Below, in pieces: positions 7,130 to 8,559 of a stretch of DNA of 8,559 nt. The notes under the pieces were generated by a model. That model saw only the letters and a list, made by a program, of their open reading frames with translations. It was not told the origin of the DNA and searched no databases. Position 1 is the first letter of the stretch, and each line of letters begins with the position of its first letter. A program made the translations under genes and the position numbers. Source of the DNA: Treponema sp. (GTDB taxonomy: Bacteria > Spirochaetota > Spirochaetia > Treponematales > Breznakiellaceae); contig JAISWN010000038.1 of NCBI GenBank assembly GCA_031271075.1, forward strand, positions 1 through 8,559, in the 5' to 3' direction.

Positions 7130-7157
7130 ATTATAAACTAACAATACAAACTAACAA
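7130..7157 (-). promoter_or_regulatory. Predicted leaderless promoter of the DUF2804 operon
   Basis: On the minus strand TTGTTA (7157-7152) and a perfect TATAAT (7135-7130) are separated by 16 bases. Six bases (AAAACG) then lead to the ATG at 7123, so the expected transcription start is the A of the start codon. No Shine-Dalgarno sequence exists in the gap. Readthrough from the radical SAM gene is also possible. Confidence 0.55.
7135..7157 (-). repeat. 10-bp direct repeat over the DUF2804 promoter
   Basis: TTGTTAGTTT occurs twice on the minus strand, at 7157-7148 and 7144-7135, with GTA between them (13-base period). The first copy contains the -35 hexamer and the second covers the spacer and the first T of the -10. 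It may be an operator for a direct-repeat-binding regulator or only a small local duplication. Confidence 0.6.
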
Positions 7158-7165
7158 GAGCATTA

Positions 7166-8134
7166 TTAAATAAAACCAAAGCGCCAGTGCCAAACCGGCA
7201 GGGACAGATCCGAAGAAAAGGGGTTTTCCCGCCTGAAATCGGGGAGCCACTCGTCTCCCCCGGCCAATTCCTGACAAAAACCGTCATCTATACCGAATTC
7301 CTCAAGCCAGCGGATGAGGGTATCATACTCTTCTTCGTTTAAAAACCGTCCCGGCGTTCCCTCCCCGGCGGGCCGTACCGGGCTGTACTGGGTCATCAGG
7401 GAAAGGAGGGCCCTGCCCCGGCAGTTTTCCGCGAACCAGCCCAGTACCCCGCGGGTGGAGCCAAGGTAACCGGGAAGCGCCAGGTGCCGGACGATGACTC
7501 CCGACTCCAGGATCCCGCCGCTCCGCTTATACCTGAGGGGCCGGTATTCCATCATCCGGAGGATGGCGGCGGCGGCGGTTTCTCCGTAAGCGGGGGTGTT
7601 AAAAAAACGGGCCGAAATACCCGCGTCCAGGGTCTTCAGATCCGGCAGGTACACGTCTACCCGGTCTTTCAGCACTTCAAGGGCCTCAAGACTCTCGTAG
7701 GCGGAGGAGTTCCACAAAACCGGTATGTCCAGTCTTTTCCCCCCCTGCCCGGCGCTCCCCCGGGCGGCGTCTATCCCCGCCGCGATGGCCGGAACGGCGT
7801 GGCTTCCGGTAACGATGTTGATATTCTCCGCCCCCAGCTCCTGGAGCCGCAGGGCAATGGCGGCAAATTCCTCTGTTTTTACCGCCCGGCCCATGCCCTG
7901 CCGGGAAATCTGGTAGTTCTGGCAAAAAACGCAGCCCAGGTTACAGCCGGTGATAAACACCGTTCCCGAACCGCCGTCTCCGGTAAGCGCCGGTTCCTCC
8001 CCCCGGTGTATCGACGCGGAAGCTATACGCAGTTCCACCGTCTCGCCGCAGTAGGCCCCCTGTCCGGCGGCGCGATCTGCCCCGCAACGCCGGGGGCAGA
8101 GGAGGCAGGGACTAAAATCCAGAGTATCTTTCAT
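7166..8134 (-). CDS. Radical SAM protein, PflX type (COG1313-like)
   Basis: The 322-residue protein has the radical SAM cluster motif C64-NLG-C68-VF-C71, which binds the [4Fe-4S] cluster that cleaves S-adenosylmethionine. It is preceded by the family signature HRGEEP (43-48) and GGSGTVFITG (54-63) and followed by QNYQIS. The N-terminus adds C10-LL-C13-PRR-C17 and C29, a second set of cysteines typical of the PflX group (pyruvate formate-lyase activase homologues of unknown substrate), which may hold another metal centre. Later parts fit a TIM-barrel core: INIVTGSH, PVLWNSSAYES, DVYLPDLKTLD, and a MTQYSPVRP strand near the end. The length is normal for the group. No target protein is encoded nearby. 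ATG at 8134 is the family start; it lacks a Shine-Dalgarno sequence and has TACAAT 6 bases upstream. The tail after about residue 280 is less conserved. Confidence 0.92.
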   Translation of the reverse strand: MKDTLDFSPCLLCPRRCGADRAAGQGAYCGETVELRIASASIHRGEEPALTGDGGSGTVFITGCNLGCVFCQNYQISRQGMGRAVKTEEFAAIALRLQELGAENINIVTGSHAVPAIAAGIDAARGSAGQGGKRLDIPVLWNSSAYESLEALEVLKDRVDVYLPDLKTLDAGISARFFNTPAYGETAAAAILRMMEYRPLRYKRSGGILESGVIVRHLALPGYLGSTRGVLGWFAENCRGRALLSLMTQYSPVRPAGEGTPGRFLNEEEYDTLIRWLEEFGIDDGFCQELAGGDEWLPDFRRENPFSSDLSLPVWHWRFGFI

Positions 8135-8140
8135 CGGCTT

Positions 8141-8168
8141 ATTGTACTATTGTCAAACCATAAAGCAA
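8141..8168 (-). promoter_or_regulatory. Predicted leaderless promoter of the radical SAM gene
   Basis: On the minus strand TTGCTT (8168-8163) and TACAAT (8146-8141) are 16 bases apart, and six bases (AAGCCG) lead to the ATG at 8134. This is the same geometry as the DUF2804 promoter. ACAATA occurs twice here with a period of 8 bases, overlapping the -10. The -35 matches the consensus at only 3 of 6 positions, so the call is weaker than for DUF2804. Confidence 0.4.
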
Positions 8169-8183
8169 AGCGGGCGGGCGCTT
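8161..8183 (-). terminator. Weak candidate terminator after the FliM-motif gene
   Basis: Read on the minus strand, AAGCG (8183-8179) pairs with CGCTT (8172-8168) across a 6-base GC-rich loop and is followed by TGCTTTA. The stem is short and the T run is interrupted. If real, it separates the AT-rich small gene from the radical SAM gene. It overlaps the proposed -35 of the latter. Confidence 0.25.
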
Positions 8184-8212
8184 CGTAAAATATTTGAGCG
8201 GAATTATTTTCC

Positions 8213-8524
8213 TCAATGCTTCAAAATTTTTTTCACTTCTGCGATGTCGCTATTATTAATAGCCGTGAATAATTGGCCTATTTTATCCTGTGCAGGTACT
8301 GCATTTTTCAATTCTGTGCTGTCATCGGCATTAATAACCGTTAATAATTGGTTAATTTCATCCTGTGTAAGTATTGCGGGTTTCTGTTTATAAAATTCAT
8401 CATAGCGTTGTTTGGCAACCTCAAGTTTCCGAATAACTTCCGCCGGAAATTCTGTATTATCAGCAGCATTAATGCCCGCTATTAATTGATTAATTTCATC
8501 CTGCGTAAGTGTTCCATCAGACAT
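8213..8524 (-). CDS. Small protein with three FliM-like N-terminal (CheY-binding) motifs
   Basis: The 103-residue product carries three copies of a 17-residue motif: residues 6-22 (LTQDEINQLIAGINAAD), 52-68 (LTQDEINQLLTVINADD) and a diverged copy at 77-93 (PAQDKIGQLFTAINNSD). The core is very like the N-terminal segment of the flagellar switch protein FliM (LSQxEIDxLL), the short helix that captures phosphorylated CheY. No FliM middle domain or FliN-like C-terminal domain is present. Between copies 1 and 2 lies a charged helical stretch (about 27-48). There is no signal peptide, so it is cytoplasmic. A role in binding CheY or another response regulator is inferred from the motif alone. ATG at 8524 has a strong AGGAGG 5 bases upstream. 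Base composition is far more AT-rich than the genes beside it, which suggests a different history. The gene is complete and its promoter is near or beyond the window edge. Confidence 0.82.
   Translation of the reverse strand: MSDGTLTQDEINQLIAGINAADNTEFPAEVIRKLEVAKQRYDEFYKQKPAILTQDEINQLLTVINADDSTELKNAVPAQDKIGQLFTAINNSDIAEVKKILKH
8246..8509 (-). repeat. Three dispersed copies of a FliM-motif coding repeat
   Basis: Copies lie at 8459-8509, 8321-8371 and 8246-8296 in the minus-strand gene. Over the 42 bases 8468-8509 and 8330-8371, copies 1 and 2 agree at 36 positions, so the similarity is visible in DNA as well as protein. Copy 3 is more diverged, having lost the Leu-Thr start and the Glu of the core. 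The spacings differ (138 and 75 bases), so this is not a simple tandem array. Confidence 0.85.
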
Positions 8525-8529
8525 AATTG

Positions 8530-8535
8530 CCTCCT
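8530..8535 (-). promoter_or_regulatory. Strong ribosome binding site of the FliM-motif gene
   Basis: The minus strand reads AGGAGG here, 5 bases before the ATG at 8524. This near-perfect Shine-Dalgarno sequence fixes the start. It differs sharply from the radical SAM and DUF2804 genes downstream, which have none. Confidence 0.8.
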
Positions 8536-8559
8536 AATTTTGTCTTTTTTCACCGAAAA

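Noticed and set aside
8151..8156. Perfect TTGACA on the minus strand just upstream of the radical SAM gene
   Set aside because: As a -35 it would place the -10 inside the coding sequence at TGAAAG, which is not a -10. The TACAAT at 8141-8146, only 4 bases downstream of it, fits better with another -35.
7484..8188. 234-codon plus-strand ORF opposite the radical SAM gene
   Set aside because: The minus strand carries the CxxxCxxC motif and the full family signature; the plus-strand frame has none.

Overview
The window looks like a chromosomal segment of a spirochaete, most likely a GC-rich relative of the termite-gut Treponema lineage. This rests on protein character: a Treponema-style lipoprotein followed by a LysM protein with helical repeats, a large cytoplasmic protein of a type I associate with spirochaetes, and a small protein built from FliM-type N-terminal motifs. 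It is an inference; there is no rRNA or other phylogenetic marker here. Most of the window is GC-rich (about 55-60 % by eye). The right end is clearly AT-rich (109 G+C in the 300 bases 8221-8520, 36 %).

Layout. (1) 27-380, minus: an unrecognised small ORF of doubtful status. (2) 473-712, minus: a PC4/YdbC-type single-stranded nucleic-acid-binding protein. (3) 924-3085, plus: a two-gene operon with a 4-base ATGA overlap, encoding a probable lipoprotein with four helical repeat units and an exported LysM protein that carries one similar unit, a Pro/Glu/Val linker made of two 69-bp tandem repeats, and a C-terminal LysM domain. (4) 3203-3772, minus: a Nudix hydrolase of the ADP-ribose pyrophosphatase type, convergent with the LysM gene. 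(5) 3773-4011: a gap holding a protein-like 40-codon remnant and a short GC-rich hairpin. (6) 8134-4012, minus: a same-strand run of a PflX-type radical SAM protein, a DUF2804 protein and a 685-residue protein of unknown function. The last two are 4 bases apart and almost certainly cotranscribed. (7) 8213-8524, minus: a 103-residue protein with three copies of a FliM-like CheY-binding motif.

How the parts may work together. The lipoprotein/LysM pair is an envelope module: a lipid-anchored helical protein and a peptidoglycan-binding partner made together. The DUF2804/685-residue pair is a coupled cytoplasmic unit of unknown role. The triple-motif protein could bind CheY or the flagellar switch, but no chemotaxis gene lies inside the window.

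Regulation. The radical SAM and DUF2804 genes lack a Shine-Dalgarno sequence, and each has a -10-like hexamer exactly 6 bases before its ATG, so leaderless mRNAs are predicted. The PC4 gene has a weaker version of this layout. The lipoprotein, LysM and FliM-motif genes have ordinary strong Shine-Dalgarno sites. I saw no tRNA, rRNA, CRISPR array, insertion sequence or prophage gene.
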